From positions 72,478,334 through 72,542,333 of the forward strand of contig JBCNJP010000003.1 in NCBI GenBank assembly GCA_039602395.1: 64,000 nt of DNA. The letters run 5' to 3'. A program made the position numbers and the translations under genes. The stretch comes from Deinandra increscens subsp. villosa. Lineage: Eukaryota; Streptophyta; Magnoliopsida; Asterales; Asteraceae. The notes beneath the pieces were generated by a model. That model saw nothing but the letters and a program-made list of their open reading frames with translations, did no database searches and was not told the DNA's origin. Position 1 is the first letter of the stretch. Each line of letters opens with the position of its first letter. Shown here in pieces: positions 21,052 through 33,254 of the stretch.

Positions 21052-23135
21052 GTCTCTCTCATCAAAGGATATGAGTTTGTCTTGAGTTAGGGTGGACGTC
21101 CGGGCAGGTCTGTCACCCTGTTCAGATTTGGATTCCTTAGCATTCTTCTTGGCTGAGGAATACGAAGTGCCGTAGATTTATGAGCCTCTTGAGATGAAGT
21201 TGATTATTTGAGCATCCTGGGGTGGAGAAGCTGCTCTCTGAGGAACCTTGTCGGCTTCTTGAGTCTTGATCTTCTTTCTGCCTATCAATTCTTTAAGATG
21301 CCCCTTGCTGAGTAGATAGCTAATTTCCTTCCGGAGTGCTATACATTCATCTGTTAGGTGGCCAAAATCTTCATGGAAGGCACACCACTTGGTCTTGTCT
21401 TTCCAGGATCCTTGTTTATCATTCTTTCTAGGCCATCTTGCCTTTTCACCAAGATCCTGCATTGCACACATTAGGCCACCAATGTCAATAGAAAAACAAT
21501 ACTCAGATACCTTATGATACTCCTCCTCATCATCATCCTGGTCAACAGCATTGACTTTGTGATTTTCCGGCTTGGAGTATGGACGAGATCTATATGGCTT
21601 CCCGGAGGATTCTGCCTTTTTACTATTAGGATCATACTTAGGAACGTCCAGCCTTTGGTGGATCTTATTGTCGTCCTCCAGACGGATAAACCTCAAGGCT
21701 CTGCTGCGTACTTCATCAAAATTCCTGCAAGGAGTCATGACAAGATCGTCATAAAAACGTGAATTTTTATAGAACCCATGTTAAAGGCTTCTATGGCTGC
21801 TGCCATATCCAGATTAGGAATCTCAAGAGATTCTCGTCCGAATCTGGCAATGTATTCCTTGAGCGGCTCATCTGGCTTCTGAACTATTCGGTACAGGTCA
21901 CCTGTGAGCTTCTTAAAGGTTCTGCTGCAAGAAAATTGATTGTTAAACAGGTTAACTAAATGGGAAAATGATGTAATAGTGTTAGGAGGAATGCTCAGTA
22001 GCCATTTCATGGCTGGTCCCGTTAAGGTTGAACCATAGCCTTTGCATAGATAGGCTTCTTTGATTTCTATTGGAATGGGATTGATTTCCATATGCTCCCT
22101 ATAATGTGCCACGAGTTCTTCAGGATCTGTAGTTCCATCGTAAAGCTTCATGCTTGGAGTTTGGAAGCGTTTCGGGATCTCCACTTGAGAAATTGGCCAA
22201 GTAAACCTAGAGATCTTGTGGCTTTCCAGAGGAACATCAGGAATAGGTTTCAGGATCCTTGGAACACTCGATATCATCTCTTTCAACTTCTGGAGCTCCC
22301 TGGCGATACTTGGATGGATACCTGCATCACAAGGAGCACCCTGGTTAGAAACGACAGGGACTAAATTAGGCACATTACCTGGGCCAAGATTCTGGACTGG
22401 GATCCTGGGATTATATCCATAGCTCGTTGGGATGCTCGGATCTGTAGTGGCTGCTGTTTGCATGGGGATGAAGTCACCATCATACACATCTGAGGAGCTG
22501 GTCTTGAAGATTCCTGCAGAAATAGAAGGGTTAGAGTATTGATATCCTTGGGGATTTTGGCTTAGATTCCCAGCAGAAAAGGGATATCCTTGAGATGGTG
22601 TGCCTAAGGATCCCGACGGTAGCAGAATCCAAGGATCCTTGTAGCGCGACTGCGAGGATTCTGGTGGGACAGCTCCTGAGAATCTAGCAGTACTCCCTGC
22701 ATACCCAGCGGCCTGAGAAGTCATTGTAGGGGCTGTAGTGAAGCCTGGTGCTGATTTGTAATTGTAGCGAGATGGATCTGAGGATCCCGAAGCATTGAAT
22801 TCGAGATGCCTGGGAAATAGAGGACTTTGTTCCTCCATAGGTTTCGTAGACTTCTTAAGCTCTTCAATCTCCTTCATCACCGTTTGATTGGTCTTTTCTT
22901 GTTGATCCATTTGACTTTTCACTTGTCTAATCAAAGCAAACAAATCATTGTTAGTAATAACGGGATCAACAGATTGAACCTGGGATCCTGTGAAGACAGG
23001 ATAGTCAGTTTTTCTCGGCTGCTCGTCCACTCTCTTCAGTCGGTTGTTATTTTTCTTCTGGCTTCCCGGAGTGGAAAGAAGAGGAGGAATGGAAGACGAT
23101 GTAGATGCCGAAACAGCTTTCTGTTGGTTTGACAT
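21052..23135 (-). pseudogene. Ty3/gypsy gag and start of pol, frameshifted
   Basis: ATG at 23135 (MSNQQKAVSAS) opens 466 codons with a Pro/Ser/Gly-rich N-terminal half and a retrotransposon gag domain near residues 330-460 (MKWLLSIPPNTITSFSHLVNLF; PDEPLKEYIARFGRESLEI). A one-base frameshift near 21750 moves the reading to 21738-21178, which carries the gag C-terminus with a CAFHEDFGHLTDEC motif, a Tat-type variant of the zinc knuckle. An in-frame TAA at 21178 is followed by SAKKNAKES, the start of pol, which is cut at 21051 by the copia insertion and resumes at 8460. Confidence 0.85.
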
Positions 23136-23200
23136 TTTTGGGATTGGAGATCAAACAGAGCGGATGATGAATGGAATTTTCTTAGGACGAAGCACCACTT

Positions 23201-23218
23201 GCCCCACGGTGGGCGCCA
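23201..23218 (-). other. Primer binding site of the gypsy element
   Basis: On the minus strand TGGCGCCCACCGTGGGGC lies three bases inside the 5' LTR end. It resembles primer sites for tRNA-Lys by eye. It fixes the element's orientation. Confidence 0.7.
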
Positions 23219-23221
23219 AAC

Positions 23222-23862
23222 TGTTTTGGTCAAAAATTCACAAAGGAATTTCGTATTCCAAACTTAGAATGTGAGGTAGTGTGCTTAACGTTTAAGTGAA
23301 CATATAATCCAAGTTCGGACGTTGACACAATGATTTAGCGAGGAAAACTCCAGAATCCTTCGACTTGCCTCTAGGAATCCTGGATAAAAACCTCGGGTGC
23401 CGGCCGAATAGCCTGCCACCTAGTCAATCTTATTGATAATGAGATAAAGACTTACAATGGGTTGGAGGTTTGATCGATCAGAACTATGTGATACAATGTT
23501 TTTGCAGTGGTAATTGAGCTAGAGTCTGCGTTGTGTGTGTTCCTATTGATCGAACCCTCGATTTAATATATAACAAACAAACTAACTAACTGTCCGGGAT
23601 TCCCGGGATCTCTTCTTCCCATTTTCTTGACCGTTGAATTAGGATTGACCCACTGATCCACGTATTAGTCAGCTCAGTCCGAGTCTTTAGGAGTTAGATG
23701 AGAGTCCGTTACCACCTGCAAACAATTAAGCATGAGGCAAAATAGAGGTTAAGTATATATCGTACATTTAGGATATCTGAACTGATAGGATTCCCAGATT
23801 GTCTTTGAATTCCTAAGCTGCTTGAACTTCTTGTTAAGCATCCTGAAAATCAACCCCTAACA
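23222..23862 (-). repeat. 5' LTR of the Tat-type gypsy element (641 bp)
   Basis: On the plus strand it reads TGTTTTGG to CCCTAACA. Collinear with 713-1352. The flank beyond 23862 (ATATAG) has no visible partner because the other end of the element is abutted by a copia LTR. Confidence 0.9.
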
Positions 23863-24694
23863 ATATAGATAAATGTTGTCCTAACGCTTGTCTAAGATCA
23901 AAATTTAATCCATGAATATATAATATACTATAACTCCGTGAACTCATCTACATACCATTTAACTCGTTTACAATCCTTCAATTCATTTACAACTTAATCA
24001 CTACCGACTTACAAACCATGAACTCATTTTGACATTTTGATTCGGTATATCTATTTAGATAAACGAGCACTCCACTTAATTTTTTATGTTGCTCCAATTG
24101 AGGGTTAGCTTAGGATTGATGTGTTAATTAACACCTTATGTTTGATTTCATCAATTTTAACCCATCAACTCTACACAATGACACCCGTAGTTACAAAATT
24201 AATACAAGTTAATTTAATGGTAAACTATTACTAACCTTAATAATTATAATGTTGCAATTTAATACTTTAGATTCAGGTATATAAAAAGCAGTTGTTATTC
24301 TTAAATTGTGGTATACTATTCTGTCTAGTTAACATATTTTTAAAATGTAAATTACTAAAAGTTATAAATATAACCATTAAATTTGTGAAGGAAATATTGC
24401 AAACTGGCTCAGATCTGCCTTTGTTTATATTATACAAGGTATTTATAGTTACATAATCCCAAGAAAAAAAAGAAAAATTACAAATAAACCAGTGACACAA
24501 AGCAAACATGAACATGCTCATGATTTACAATGATATGAAAAGTAAACAGACATTTAAAACATCAAATAGAATTAAGCTGTGTGCACATTCTGCATAACTA
24601 GCAGCAGAAGGACAAACCAGGGGAGCATATTTATGCCACTTGGAGAAAAGCTTATAATCCGTAAATCATAAACCCTAAACCCTAAATTACTATT
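23863..24694. other. AT-rich intergenic DNA downstream of the ACC oxidase gene
   Basis: No coding signal. The last 150 bp probably holds the 3' untranslated region of the minus-strand gene. Two tandem plant telomere-type units (AACCCTAAACCCTAAA) occur at 24670-24685. Confidence 0.5.
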
Positions 24695-26377
24695 TCAATT
24701 TGCAGCTTTCACAGACTGGAACCTCGGTTCTTTCGGGAGGAACTTCTGTTCGGTATACACCGACATGTAATCACCAAACACGAACTTCGGGTAACCTAAT
24801 TGGTTAACCTCTTTGTTCTCTTTTTCGATTAGCTCGGTTGCAGGTTCTATGGTGGCCTTATATGACGGGTTATAGAACGAAGCTATGGATCTCCTAGTCC
24901 CGTCGGGCATAGCCTGAACACGGTGCCAAACACTCTTGTATCTCCCATTACTCAACACTTCTATTTGATCACCAGTGTTGATGACAATTGAGTTGCGAAT
25001 CGGTTGAACATCGGTCCATTTACCGTCTTTGAGAATCTCAAGACCTCCGACCACGTCATCCTGGAAAAGAAGGATGATGCCACCAGCATCGGTGTGAGCC
25101 CGCAGACCGGTGACCCGCTCCGGATGAGGACATGGTGGATAGTGGCTGACCTTTGTCCCAAAGAAGGCATTTTCTCCATCACCACCATTGAACATCTGTT
25201 TAATGTATCCTTTTTGTATCCCTAAGTTTTCATCCATTACTTCCATCAGGTTCTCAGCCAGTTTCTTCAGTTCTGTTCGGTATTCAGTCATGGTTTCCCT
25301 ATAGTTTATTAATTCACTCACATGTTAGATTGAAATTTAGTACTTCAGAAACCGTTTTTTCTGTACAAAAAAAGGCCAAGCATACATAGATTGTGATTCT
25401 TGTTTCACAAGGACTTACATGTGGATGTGGATAGTTGTCATCATTCATTAATAAATAGAGGGGGAAAAAGAAAATAATAAAAAACAGTTATTATTCCCAA
25501 TTGCTCGGTTTTTTTTTGTTTTTTATCATCAGAAGTTTTTAGTTTTTATAAACGGTACAGATTACTTATTTTAAGGTACTAAACTTCTGTATAGTTTAAA
25601 GAAGCTTTGTCTTTTGTTCTTAGACTACAATCTAAGTCACGGACATTTATATTATTATGAAGTTTATTTTTGGGCTTAGTTTTGGTGTGCTTTTTTTCAA
25701 TAAGAACGCCCTAAACCGAATGATGAGTTAGGGAGAATAAATACCGGAGAGAGAATAAATAATGAAAATAAACAGTAAAAATAAACAATATGGTGATTAC
25801 GTTACAATGTTTTTAGGTTTTCTTGTTGTGTACATGTAGGGTTTTTTATTTTAGGAAAAATAGGTGTTTTTCGGATGTGTTGGCTGACTTCGTCACTTAG
25901 CTTGTTTTTTTAGTCTCTTCAGACTTCAAGTGTATAGTACATAATCGTAGTAGTAAAGCTTACTTGAATCCTAGGGTCTTTGGTGGCCAGTCATTATCAT
26001 CTGTTAGAAGGAAGACATCTTCCCAATCAACATTTTCGAGCTTTTCATCGCCTTTTTTGCCGATTAATTCCTTCAACAGCGTTACTGGGGTGGAGTTCTT
26101 GAAAAACTCATCTTCCCTTTCAACCTTATAGCATTCAGCGGTCACCTTTTTCACCCTCTCAAGAAGCTCCTCCGGAATCCCATGATTCACCAACTGATAT
26201 GAAAAAACAAAATTCATTATAGAAGCACATAAATAAAACTGAATATGGTTCTATCAGCAGCGATATGACAGGTACCTGAAAGAATCCCCATTCTTCGCAT
26301 CCGTTTGCTATCTCAGTCATCGTCTTCTCTCGCTCTTCACCATTGAGCTTAGAGAAGTCAATCACGGGGATCGGCAT
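24695..26377 (-). CDS. ACO: 1-aminocyclopropane-1-carboxylate oxidase, ACO5-like, three exons
   Basis: Makes ethylene from ACC in the last step of ethylene synthesis, using Fe(II), ascorbate, oxygen and bicarbonate. Exons: 26377-26276, 26193-25964, 25298-24695; introns of 82 and 665 bp are GT-AG. Total 936 nt, 311 residues, normal for the family (about 300-320). The start is ATG 26377 (MPIPVIDFSKLNGEER), matching family N-termini; a TTG six bases upstream is not needed. Iron ligands: H179 and D181 (AHTDAGG) and H236 (VWHRV). RRSIASFYNP (R246/R247, S248) is the cosubstrate-binding motif; K160 in GTKVSHYPPCP is the conserved lysine. The frame is intact across both junctions. The start IPVIDFSKLNGEEREKT and the phrase ENVDWEDVF point to the ACO5-like group. 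Other 2-oxoglutarate-dependent oxygenases are less likely. Confidence 0.93.
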
Positions 26378-26485
26378 ATTCAAAGGGAACTAAAGATGGT
26401 TAATAATTTCTTGGTATTATTGTAGTTAATTTGTGTTTGACAATGATGAACTTGTCTTGCAATGAAGGGTGGTTATGATGTGGCC

Positions 26486-26494
26486 TATTTATAG
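26486..26494 (-). promoter_or_regulatory. Putative TATA box of the ACC oxidase gene
   Basis: On the minus strand CTATAAATAGG lies about 110 bp upstream of the ATG, the usual distance for a plant promoter with a short leader. Assigned by sequence and position only. Confidence 0.6.
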
Positions 26495-26495
26495 C

Positions 26496-27033
26496 ATAAA
26501 TTCTACATGTGAAAATGTCAACTCTAACATATTATAATCCTTCCTAGAGCATGATTCAGCAGCCATTAGAGGAAGGCATTTGGGTGGTGATTTGATGATT
26601 GAGTGCAAAGTAAGGTCAATGCATATGCTTGTTATAATAAATTACCAAGATGCTTCTAACCCGCATTGTCTTTAGGTTCATAATTAACGATCATTTTTTA
26701 ATGGGTTGACGAAAGATGATCACAATTAATGTACTCCTATTACGAGTATGTTTCTTGTACACTCTAAGTCCTTGTATGTGGTAAAGTGCCTTATATGGAT
26801 AATTATATTGCACGTTAATGTATATTGCACGTTAATGTGACATTTGAAAACACATTTTGAGATTTTTTGCCTTTTTATTGAAGTATATGTTAATATCGAA
26901 ATCATTTCTTCTGTGAAAATATTATATTTATTTGCTAGGACTAGTTTGTATTATGTAGATTTGATTATCAAAATATAATTGGAAAAAAGGTAAAAGGAAA
27001 ATCCTATAAGTTGGAACGTGCGACAAGAGGTTT
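26496..27033. other. AT-rich upstream region of the ACC oxidase gene
   Basis: No ORF or known element recognised. A short direct repeat (ATATTGCACGTTAATGT, twice around 26805-26840) is visible. Confidence 0.4.
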
Positions 27034-27309
27034 CTAGTTAAGCTAAAAGTAAAATTCTATAAGATTGTAATCAGACCAGCAATGCTCCATGGCTCTCACT
27101 GTTGGGCCATCAAGAAGACTCGGGAGTCTAAGCTAGATGTGACTGAGATGAGGATGTTGAGGTGGATGAGTGGGTACACACAACTGAATCGAATTAGAAA
27201 CGAAGTTTTTTGGAAAAGATTTACGGTAGCAAATATCTCAAAGAAGATACAAGAGGGAAGATTGAGATAGTTTGGGCACGTGAAGAGGAGACATTTGACT
27301 ATTGAGTAA
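27034..27309 (+). pseudogene. LINE (RTE-like) reverse transcriptase C-terminal fragment
   Basis: The open part from 27082 encodes MLHGSHCWAIKK ... EMRMLRWMSGYTQLNRIRNEV, then an in-frame stop before FGHVKRR. This is the C-terminal end of plant non-LTR reverse transcriptases, where phrases such as ECW and EMRMLRWM are highly conserved. Only about 90 codons remain; neither the endonuclease nor the catalytic RT core is present. Confidence 0.75.
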
Positions 27310-27429
27310 TGATATTTTGTATATTGATTATCTAATAATGAATACAATAGCCAATATATATAGATTTAGAAAGTACAATATATACCCCTATATAATAGTA
27401 AAGATGACTGATATATCTATAACTAATAT

Positions 27430-28320
27430 GCCCTCGCAGTTCGAGTGGGAGGAAGACGGGCGCTCAAACTGTTTCTGAAAGTCTGAAACAAATGATGTGG
27501 AAGACCCTTTGTGAAAATATCAGCATACTTGTACTCTGAAGGGACATGCAGCACACAAATATGGCCAACGCGAACCTTCTCTCGAACAAAATGTATATCA
27601 ATTTCGACATGCTTGGTACATTAATGTTGTACTGGTTTACCAGAGAGGTAGACTACAAATATATTATCACAATAAATAATGGTAGCGGAGCGAAGAGGAA
27701 CATGTAACTCAAACAGAAGATTGCGGATCCAACAAACTTCAGCCACCACATTTCCCACAACCCTGTATTCAGCTTCTGCAATGGCCCGCGACATAGTGCT
27801 CTATCGCTTTGAGGACCAAGACAAAAGATTATCACCCACACACAGTAGCCAGACGTGGAGCGTCTAGAATCCGCACACCCCCCCAATCAGCGTCCGAATA
27901 AGCGGTAAGCGACGTGTCTGACGCGATAACCATGGTCGAGACTACCCTGTAAGTAGCATGAAATACGATTCATGAATTGAAAATGGGGCTCTCGAGGGTC
28001 ATGCATAAATAAACAGGCCTGATATGCATCATAGGAAATGTCTGGACGAGTAAATGTGAGGTACATAAGGCACCCGCTTGACTCCTGTATAATATCCCAT
28101 CAGATAATAATGGCCCATCCTCTGCACTTAACTTAGAATTCGTGTCAACCGGTGTGCCACATTGTTTACGCGAGCTCATAGACACCCTCTGAATAATGTC
28201 TCTGATATATTGAGACTGCTGTAAAAGTAAACCAGATGAGCCACGTGTGACCGTAATATCAAGAAAATGATGTAAGTCCCCCAAATCTGTCATAGCAGAT
28301 TCCCGGGAGAGTGTAGTAAT
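27430..28320 (-). pseudogene. Ty1/copia RT C-terminus and RNase H fragment
   Basis: On the minus strand, 28293-27970 encodes the end of the copia RT (MTDLGDLHHFLDITV; YIRDII; TPVDTNSKLSAEDGP; YRSQAGAL). After a frameshift, RNase H follows (GGCADSRRSTSGYCVW) with remnants of SSAEAEYR-type sequence in other frames. Near 27430 a purine-rich CTGCGAGGGCATATTAG resembles a polypurine tract, so LTR remnants may extend to about 27303, next to the LINE scrap. Different lineage from the other copia elements in the window. Confidence 0.75.
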
Positions 28321-28523
28321 TAGTTATCGAAGAAAGTCGGGATCTGAGGACTGAGGCTGTCAAAACAATAATGAATGTATTAGGTTTGATTCGGTTGATG
28401 ATGTGCTCGGAACAATACATAAAAATAACTAATTAAACCTAGACCTGATCCTAGACCTAGACACACTAAGTTTTACCTAGACAGTATTGCTACAAAAGAC
28501 CAAGATCAAACCCTAAGGACACT
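28321..28523. other. Unassigned junction DNA
   Basis: Lies between the copia scrap and the target duplication of the solo LTR. No coding or repeat signal recognised. Confidence 0.3.
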
Positions 28524-28528
28524 ATATC

Positions 28529-31089
28529 TGTGACACCCGAGAATTTCAAGGTTAACTTTCGTTAGACAAACCCGTTAGTTACGTTATAAGTGTTAACTTA
28601 GTAACTAATGCTTAACTAGACCGAATACGTCCACGACCTTTGGTTGATCACCGAACCCGTCCATATGTGTTATGTGTTCATCATTGATTGTCTTTATGTG
28701 CAATGTGATTTAAATACATGACTTATTATTGTAAATAGCATGATTAATTGTAAATACTTGATTATGTGAAAATTTACCTGTTTTGGTAGCCAGCGAAACT
28801 AACGGGCGAAACTATAGTGTCGCCCGGTAGTTAGCTAAGCTACCCGTTAACTCGTGACCAGAGCTAGTTTCGCCTGGCCAGCGAAACTGCCAGCGAAACT
28901 AGCCTCTGATATAAATAAACTTAATAAACCCTAAGTAGCCTCATTTGCCTCATTTCACAATCAACACACACATACACTTCTCTGGAACCTGGTCAGCCGA
29001 GAATACCATCAAGAGACCAAGATCTTAGCCTCTAGACCATCATCTCATCTCCTTCATCGATTCTAGAATCATCCGTGAGTCCCAAGAACTATGTTTTAAG
29101 CTTTTCTATATGTTTTCTTCTTAAAGCATGCTCAAATCTTCATGTAACTGCTTGATCTCTTAATATGTTGCTTTAGGATGCTAGATCTACCATAAAGTCA
29201 GAAACTTTACGTGTAAAAACATACCATGATGATGATTTATGCTAGATTAGGTCATTTTAGGTTAAAATGTGCTTTTGGGTGATTTGATGACTAAATGCAT
29301 GTTAAACGTGTTAAAGTTGCTTGATTTATGTTAGTAAATGCCTATGGATGCTAGATAATGAATTGCATGTATGATCAGAAGCTGTTAGGTTGATTTTTAG
29401 GCAAATCCGTATGTTTTTCGCGACCAGCGAAACTGTGTGTTCTCTGGGCGAAACTAAGTAGCGAAATTATATCTCCTTCCAGCGACACTGACCAGCGAAA
29501 CTATAGTGTCGCCGGGTAACCTGACCAGACCAGCTCGAGCGAAACTATCGAGCGAAATACCTGAACGAAAGTTCAAACCAGTTTCCCTGCGAAACTAGGC
29601 TAGCGAAACTGCGTCAGCAGTTTCGGGCGAAACTAGCCTAGCGAAACTGTGTCACCGGGCATTGCCTAGCGAAAGTGCTGCCCGTGCACCTAGCGAAACT
29701 GCCTAGCGAAACTATGCTAGCGAAACTAAGACCTGACCTAAAAACCAAACTTGTGAAATTTGCTTAAGTGTTATGCCATGACTTACATGACTATGCCATG
29801 ATGAAACATGTTTGATATCTGATTTATATGAACCCTTGTTTATGATCAACCATTGGTGTCGTGCGTCGGTATGTCGAGTCATAGTTGCAACGTGCTATGT
29901 TATGGGCCATAGTGACGTTAAGTAAAGATTAGACACAAAACTAATACTTAAGACCTAAACGTGTTCTAGGTCCTCGTTAAACAACATACTTGGATACTTA
30001 GCAAGTGTAGCAGTGCAACCCAAGGTGAGTGTCACTAACCCGCTTACCGTGAGTCCGTTTGGGCCACACCGAATAACTTAACGAAAAACAATGCTGATTA
30101 AACTCGAGAGTGCTAGGCACCTCACTGATAAACTTGAGAACTCGGGATGCTCGGCACCCACTTGATGAATTGAAGTGTTTTATGGGAAACACATGTGAAC
30201 TGTGAACAAACTATTTTTGAAACAAAACTGAAAACGTTTTAATATGGCTAGTGTAGGTTAAAGTCTAAACCATATGATATCACATGTTTTCTAAGGATGC
30301 CTTATAACTTAAAAGTCCTCAACTTAAATTGTGCCATTAATTTGTGAAAGCGAGGGGATGTTGGGTAGATCTACTGGAGTTTGACAAACTCCGCCCCGTG
30401 GCACGGGGAGTGCACGGAGGAACAATATCAGCCTATTTGACCGTAGTCCCGGGGAGGACACGGGGGAGGAAAAAACCGCGATGACTATGTCCGCACTGTA
30501 CGGGATGGCTCGGCCCCCACAAAATAAGTCAGCTTTGGTACAAACTTCCTTAGAGCATGGAACAACGGATTAGCTACCCGCGATATCGGTTGAGTCCTTT
30601 AACTTTACGGAACTAGTACATACCCGATGACGTGGTCACGGACAAACTATTTATAAACTGAGAATTAATTACGAGCATTGCTTTTCACAAATAAATATTT
30701 TGTAAGTACATCTTGACACGAATTATGATCATGAGACCGGGCCAATGCATGACAAGCCCACTGTGAACTCACCAACCGTTAGGTTGACACTTGCGTGGTT
30801 TAAACTTTTGCAGATCGCTAAGGAGTATCCGCTGGAGGTTGGCATGGCACTTGAAGACCTTTTGTTTTGCTTAAACTAAACTTGGGAATTTTAAAACAAT
30901 GTTTGTGTAAGGCACGTGGTTAGTGCTAAGATAATATTTTTCCGCTGCGTTGTAATTGAGACTCTATTTATGACTTATGTTTGGACTAACCCTGATTCGT
31001 TTAGTATTTGTAACTATGGTTGTGGGTCCTGGTCTAGTCGCGCCCCTTAACGGTATAAACTCCGTTAGTGGTATTTTGGGGGTGTGACA
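28529..31089 (+). mobile_element. Solo LTR, Tekay-like chromovirus type (2561 bp)
   Basis: TGTGACACCC to GGGTGTGACA, flanked on both sides by ATATC (28524-28528 and 31090-31094), with no internal region: a solo LTR from recombination between two LTRs. A TATA box (TATAAATAA, 28910-28918) shows plus orientation. The word GCGAAACT recurs in two clusters, 28795-28905 and 29420-29735. LTRs above 2 kb opening TGTGACA are typical of Tekay/Del chromoviruses; assignment is supported by the gag fragment it has interrupted. An inverted relative lies at 33415-35938. Confidence 0.88.
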
Positions 31090-31094
31090 ATATC

Positions 31095-33078
31095 GTTGGA
31101 TTTGATGCCATGACATACCCCTGGATGACAAGAGAAAGTCCCTAGATATACCTCTCAATTTTCTTGTAGAGAGGTGTCACCATGTTGGTGCACAAGTGGG
31201 CAGTTCATGAAAACGTTGAGTATAACCAACGATATAAGATTCGTTCATTGACAAATTCCAATACTCTACTTCCAACCTTTGCAATTCCTCCCTGGGACAG
31301 TACTCATCTCTCATATGTATTTTCAATTCAGCATGTGAGTTCCACCAAGAGAGAACACCTTCACTGAAGACACACGTGGCGTACTTGACCTTTTACTCCT
31401 CTGGATAGTTACACGTTCGGTAGACCGACTCGGTCTTTTCAAGTCATCAGATTAACCCGACAGCACCTTCAGTGCCATTGAAATGCATGGGCTTGTAATT
31501 CGTGAAGTCCTTGTACGTGCAGTACTGTACACCTGAAAGTGTGTCCAAAACCTTCAAAACAATCCTTCGCAACTGAAATCTTTGATCTTCTAGGCATAAA
31601 AGAAAGGTCTTTATTCTTACTAGCAGGGGATCCAGTACGTCTTCTATTAGAAGCTGATACACGGTCAGCTTCTGCCACGGCGAGTGCGTCAGCCACTTAT
31701 TGGTTCACGAGTGCCTCGATAGAGGCAACATCCATGACAAGTGGAGGGGAGGGGTTTCGATTGGTTCTCGCTCTCGGTCCGCCCTTTGACATAATTCTTA
31801 ATTTCACAAGGGTAAAACAAGAGTAAGGCAACGATAATAATAAGTCAACATAGCATGACATATATCAATCACATCATACACACAATCATAACATCACATT
31901 ACGATAATAATTAGAGAAATGATAACATAATATCCATAACATAGACTTCTGCCACAATGGTTCATACAAAATACAAACATTGTCTGGGTGGGATACATGT
32001 CTCCATAATAGTACAAGTCATTATACATCATAAAATAAAGGTGTGTGTGGGGGGGGGGGGGGTAAACAAGGTCCCCATGTCAATACATCTCATAAAACGG
32101 TGCGTGCTCGATCATTGATAGGATATCCATGATCTATGTGATAATTGAGGTAGAATCCTGATGATCTGATCAGAGTCCTCTCTTGATGGAGTACTGGCAG
32201 CAAGGGCTTCAATGGGGGAAGGAGCAGCAGTAGCAATCCCACTGGTATCTGACATATGTGCATAAAGGGTGTCCAGTGCCTGGTCATGGGAGACCGTTCG
32301 GTCCTTAAGTGCTGCAACACCGGTCTCTAGAGAGGTAACAATGGTAGATGGAATGAGCTCATGCATGATAGATTGTAGACGACGAATGTTATCATCCCTG
32401 CGGGTGACACGAGAAAAGAGGGAAGATACAAGGGTATCAATAGGGATGCGGGTCAAAACAGGTAAAGGGGTAGCAATCTCAAAATGAGCATAGGGAATAA
32501 CAATGGGCTCAACAGCAGCACCTGCAGTAGATGACTCTCCCAACTCAAGGTGCTATAAAAAAATCTAACACGTATTTTGGTGGAAGGGAAACCTGATCAG
32601 AAGGAAGGGGACAAGGCTCAGGGGATCGGCATCTCTTGCGGGAAGACCCCGCAACACTAGGCGGCTCAGTGGCTCGGTGTCGGCTACGGTACACTGACTT
32701 CCTCGGGGTATACATGTGAAGGGGCCCGTTAGGACTGCTCCTAAAGGAACAGAAAGAGGACACACAAACAGGAGATTGGGGACAAGATGGACTAAGAGTG
32801 ACGACTAGAGAGTCTCCGCCAGTGGGAGGGTCCGCACGAGTGATGTCCACATCAAAGGAAGCAAGATCGCCAGGGTCCGTGTCGTCCTCACTAGGGATGT
32901 CCAAGAAGCTCGTCGGTGAATGGGGATGGGATGGCTCCTCAGTAGTGGTCAGGGAGTACGGCTCATAAGTTGGTGATGATGGCTCATAGGTCGGTGACGA
33001 TGGTGCAGGAGGTGCTGGAACAGGCTCCAACTCTGGCTGAGAGTCTGATGACAACTCAACGCGTTCGACGGAAGACAT
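31095..33078 (-). pseudogene. Ty3/gypsy chromovirus gag, decayed and cut by a solo LTR
   Basis: ATG at 33078 (MSSVERVELSSDS) follows a primer site. First open part (to 32545) is Pro/Ser/Glu-rich; the next frame (32543-32112) continues the N-terminal gag. Near 31770-31690 comes EALVNQ, a stop, then VADALAVAEADR, followed by CTYKDFTNYKPMHFNGTEGAVGLI in a third frame. The end, near 31200-31100, reads KKIERYI, stop, GLSLVIQGYVMASNP. These blocks are characteristic of plant Tekay/Del gag. At least three frameshifts and several stops are present. The frame stops at 31094, where the solo LTR has inserted. Confidence 0.75.
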
Positions 33079-33236
33079 GTCGTGACAAAAGTTTCCAAGT
33101 CATAATAATAATTTTCACATTAGTCATATAATATTATAACAACCAATGGATGTAGCAAGTAATGCACACAAAATGATACTAGCAGAGCTTAGGCTAAAGT
33201 CTAGGTCCTACAGATGCAACCTAGTTCTCTATAACG

Positions 33237-33250
33237 TTGGCTCTAATACC
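33237..33250 (-). other. Primer binding site of the decayed chromovirus
   Basis: On the minus strand CGGTATTAGAGCCAA starts four bases after an LTR end (GGGTGTGGCA). It is close to the Met-type TGGTATCAGAGCC with two changes. It links the LTR fragment 33255-33414 with the gag below. Confidence 0.6.
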
Positions 33251-33254
33251 GATC

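Larger units (their letters stand above)
713..23862 (-). mobile_element. Tat-type Ty3/gypsy retrotransposon, decayed, hosting a nested copia element
   Basis: Two direct LTRs (713-1352 and 23222-23862) bound gag, protease, RT, RNase H and integrase on the minus strand and an antisense ORF on the plus strand between integrase and the 3' LTR. Removing the nested copia insert (8461-21051 including one target copy) leaves about 10.6 kb. Domain order PR-RT-RH-IN is Ty3/gypsy; the extra ORF next to the 3' LTR is known from the Tat lineage. LTRs differ at about 32 of 638 aligned positions by eye, and all coding parts carry stops or frameshifts, so the element is dead and older than the copia element inside it. 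Confidence 0.85.

Noticed and set aside
28529..31089. DNA transposon with TGTSACACCC inverted ends
   Set aside because: TG...CA ends, 5-bp target copies, a TATA box and a chromovirus gag nearby fit an LTR better; the short inverted ends are normal for LTRs.
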